Shown piece after piece: positions 61,829 to 64,000 of a DNA stretch of 64,000 nt. The DNA comes from Achromobacter pestifer (GTDB lineage Bacteria > Pseudomonadota > Gammaproteobacteria > Burkholderiales > Burkholderiaceae_B). Below the pieces are notes generated by a model. It searched no databases and had not been told where the DNA came from. It saw only the letters and a program-made list of their open reading frames with translations. The position numbers and the translations under genes were made by a program. How positions within the stretch are numbered: the first letter of the stretch is position 1; the number at the start of each line of letters is the position of its first letter. The DNA is taken from the NCBI RefSeq assembly GCF_013267355.1, contig NZ_CP053985.1, positions 2,294,001 to 2,358,000 of the forward strand, written 5' to 3'.

Positions 61829-63358
61829 TCAAAGGCTGGGCAGCAGGCCTGCCGGCACCAGCGCCGTCAAACCTTGGCCGGCGATGAGCTGGCTGGCGGC
61901 TTCGATGTCGGGCGCGAAGAAGCGGTCCCGCTCGTAGTGCGCCACTTTCTCGCGCAGCAGGCTGCGGGCGCGCTCCAGCTTGGGCGCGGTCTTCAGGCCC
62001 TGGCGGAAATCCAGGCCTTGGCAGGCGCCCAGCCACTCGATCGCGAGGATGTCGCGCACGTTCTCGGCCATGGGCCAGAGCCGCTTGCCCGCATTCGGCG
62101 CCATGGACACGTGGTCCTCCTGGTTGGCGGACGTAGGCAGGCTGTCCACGCTGGCCGGGTGCGCCAGCGCCTTGTTGTCGCTGGCCAGCGCCGCCGCGGT
62201 CACCTGGGCGATCATGAAACCCGAATTCACGCCGCCGTTGCTCACCAGGAACGGCGGCAGCCGCGACATGTGCTTGTCCATCATCAGCGAGATGCGCCGC
62301 TCGGACAGCGCGCCGATCTCGGCGAGCGCCAGCGCCAGGTTGTCGGCCACCAGGGCCACCGGCTCGGCATGGAAGTTGCCGCCCGAAACCACATCGCCCT
62401 GGTCAGCGAACACCAGAGGATTGTCCGATACCGCGTTGGATTCAATCTCCAGCACCTGCGCCGCATGGCGTATCTGCGTCAGGCAGGCGCCCATGACTTG
62501 CGGCTGGCAACGCAGTGAATACGGATCCTGGACCTTGTCGCAGTTGGCATGCGAATGCCCGACCTCGCTGTCCTCGGTCAGCAGATCGCGGAACACGGCC
62601 GCCACGTCGATCTGGCCAGGCTGGCCGCGCGCGGCGTGGATGCGGGCATCGAACGGTGCGCGCGAAGCCAGCATCGCCTCCACGCTGAGGCTGCCGCAGA
62701 CCAGCGCGGCCGCCAGCAGGTCCTCGGCCTCGAACAGGCCGCGCAGCGCGTAGGCGGTCGAGACCTGCGTGCCATTCAGTAGCGCCAGACCTTCCTTGGC
62801 CGCCAGCGTCAAAGGTTCCAGCCCTGCCTGGGCCAGCGCTTCGCGCGCGGGCAGCCAGGCGCCGCGATGACGCGCCTTGCTCTCGCCCAGCAACAGCAGT
62901 GACATGTGCGCCAGCGGCGCGAGGTCGCCCGACGCGCCCACCGATCCCTTCAGCGGTATGTGAGGATAGACCTCGGCGTTCACCAGCGCGATCAGCGCGT
63001 CGATCACCTTGCGGCGAATGCCCGAATAGCCTCGCGCCAGGCTATTGATCTTCAGCACCATGATCAGCCGCACCATCGCGTCATCCAGCGCCTCGCCTAC
63101 TCCGGCCGCATGCGAAAGCACCAACGAGCTCTGTAGCGCTTCCAGATCCTCGCGCGCGATGCGGGTGGTGGCCAGCAGGCCGAAGCCGGTGTTGATGCCG
63201 TAGGCCGTGCGGCCTTCAGCGATGATGCGCTCGACGCAGGCCACGCTGGCCTCGATAGGCCCGGCGGCAACCGGGTCCAGCGTCACGCGCGCCGGCTGTT
63301 GGTAGACGCGACGCAGGTCGGCCAGGGTCATGCGGCCGGGTGTCAGATGCAATTCCAT
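61829..63358 (-). CDS. hutH: Histidine ammonia-lyase
   Basis: A 509-residue HAL of usual length. The self-made MIO electrophile forms from Ala142-Ser143-Gly144 in [16 protein letters not shown] substrate Tyr lies in YGINTGFG near residue 53. [22 protein letters not shown] near residue 375 and QEDHVSMA near 412 are conserved. It removes ammonia from histidine to give urocanate. A GGAGAACAAC site precedes the start. It is followed by hutI, while hutU, the next enzyme, is absent from this window. Confidence 0.97.
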   Translation of the reverse strand: MELHLTPGRMTLADLRRVYQQPARVTLDPVAAGPIEASVACVERIIAEGRTAYGINTGFGLLATTRIAREDLEALQSSLVLSHAAGVGEALDDAMVRLIMVLKINSLARGYSGIRRKVIDALIALVNAEVYPHIPLKGSVGASGDLAPLAHMSLLLLGESKARHRGAWLPAREALAQAGLEPLTLAAKEGLALLNGTQVSTAYALRGLFEAEDLLAAALVCGSLSVEAMLASRAPFDARIHAARGQPGQIDVAAVFRDLLTEDSEVGHSHANCDKVQDPYSLRCQPQVMGACLTQIRHAAQVLEIESNAVSDNPLVFADQGDVVSGGNFHAEPVALVADNLALALAEIGALSERRISLMMDKHMSRLPPFLVSNGGVNSGFMIAQVTAAALASDNKALAHPASVDSLPTSANQEDHVSMAPNAGKRLWPMAENVRDILAIEWLGACQGLDFRQGLKTAPKLERARSLLREKVAHYERDRFFAPDIEAASQLIAGQGLTALVPAGLLPSL

Positions 63359-63385
63359 TGTTGTTCTCCTAGGCGCGTTCCAGCG

Positions 63386-64000
63386 TCATGGCGTATGGGT
63401 CGCGCGGGCGGCGCCGCGATGTCGCGGTGCGGCATCCCGGCGCGCGAAAAAGTAATACAGGATGCTGGGCACGACCAGGCCGATGATCCACGAGATATCC
63501 ACGCCACCCAGGCGCTCGACCATCGGACCAGTGTAGAGCTTGGTCGAGATGAAGGGCATCTGCAACAGCACGCCGAACAGGTAGATCAGAATCCCCGGCC
63601 AGTTCCAGCGGCCATAGCGTCCGTTCGGATCCGACAACGCCTGCACGTCGTATTGCCCGCGGCTCACGAAGTAGTAATCCACCAGATTGACCGCGCTCCA
63701 CGGCACGAAGAACGCCAGCAGGAAGAGGATGAAGGACTTGAACGCGTTCAGGAAGGAATGCTGCCCGATCAGCGCCACCGCCGTGGCCGCCGCGACGATC
63801 ACCAGTACCAGCAGCGCACGCTGCCGGCGGGAGATCTCCACGTGCCCGCGAAAGCCGCTGGCGATGGTCGCGATGCACATGAAACTGCCGTAGGAGTTCA
63901 ACGTCGAGATCGTGACCTTGCCGAACGCGATGGTGAAATACAGCAGAGCGGCCGTGGCCCCCGTGCCGCCCAGCCCGACGATGTAGGCAACCTCGCGTCC
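63386..64000 (-). CDS. NCS1-family permease, C-terminal part (partial)
   Basis: The last 204 codons of a membrane protein cut by the window edge. It has about five helices, with LNSYGSFMCIATIASGF, LLAFFVPWSAVNLVDYYF and YFFARRDAAPRHRG at the end. The PW-x-A-x-N-L-x-D-Y-Y motif is characteristic of NCS1 cytosine/purine/hydantoin permeases. It is 28 bases upstream of hutH on the same strand, so it is probably the histidine or urocanate uptake protein of this hut unit. The 5' part is outside the window. Confidence 0.9.
   Translation of the reverse strand, partial: GREVAYIVGLGGTGATAALLYFTIAFGKVTISTLNSYGSFMCIATIASGFRGHVEISRRQRALLVLVIVAAATAVALIGQHSFLNAFKSFILFLLAFFVPWSAVNLVDYYFVSRGQYDVQALSDPNGRYGRWNWPGILIYLFGVLLQMPFISTKLYTGPMVERLGGVDISWIIGLVVPSILYYFFARRDAAPRHRGAARATHTP

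Overview
The window is about 64 kb of GC-rich chromosome with dense coding and short gaps. The gene types (three orphan tripartite-tricarboxylate 'Bug' receptors, many LysR regulators, a CaiB/MaoC/thiolase CoA operon, SorAB, an orphan HutH-HutI pair) point to a beta-proteobacterium of the Alcaligenaceae, most likely Achromobacter or Bordetella. This is inferred from gene content and codon style, not from a database match. No rRNA genes, insertion sequences, prophage genes or CRISPR arrays were seen. The only RNA gene found is tRNA-Sec.

Layout. 0-1.8 kb: end of trpD, trpC and a LysR gene. 1.8-8.6 kb: a leftward acyl-CoA operon (two MaoC-type hydratase halves, a Bug receptor, a hydratase/3-hydroxyacyl-CoA dehydrogenase fusion, a class III CoA-transferase, a DUF35 protein and a thiolase). 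8.8-12.9 kb: an AcoR-like sigma-54 activator divergent from an aldehyde dehydrogenase and a DUF779 gene, with a near-consensus -24/-12 promoter between them. 13-17.3 kb: a DsbA-like isomerase, a DUF2917 protein, a LysR regulator and a membrane sulfatase. 17.3-29.4 kb: a complete selenocysteine locus (selD, tRNA-Sec, selB, selA) joined to fdhE and a three-subunit respiratory formate dehydrogenase. The catalytic subunit of that enzyme is read through an in-frame TGA followed by a bacterial SECIS hairpin. A transglutaminase-like protein and a TlpA-like thioredoxin sit between selD and the tRNA.

29.7-37.1 kb: exported DUF proteins, a thioesterase, and a YncE / polysaccharide deacetylase / sterol-desaturase-like operon. 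37.2-39.5 kb: a decayed-looking sulfonate (ssu) locus with SsuE, a truncated SsuC, an SsuB with an altered ABC signature, and a Mop protein; ssuA and ssuD are absent. 39.7 kb: a universal stress protein.

40.2-48.6 kb is the most unusual part. A heme-oxygenase-like diiron (HDO/PqqC-like) protein is encoded with two different 2Fe-2S ferredoxins and an unrecognised 109-residue protein. Nearby are a 2Fe-2S/flavin reductase, a GlcG-like protein, an aldehyde dehydrogenase, a large permease, a TauE/SafE-type transporter and a GntR/FCD regulator. A GTATAC-centred motif lies just upstream of four transcription units here, which suggests one regulon. I propose an uncharacterised oxygenase-based catabolic system whose product is an aldehyde.

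49-64 kb: SorA-SorB sulfite dehydrogenase, an MFS exporter, a phosphoribosyltransferase, an M20 amidohydrolase, two Bug receptors with a LysR regulator, a DHA2-type MFS pump, a nitrilase-family hydrolase, and hutI-hutH with a truncated NCS1 permease at the edge.
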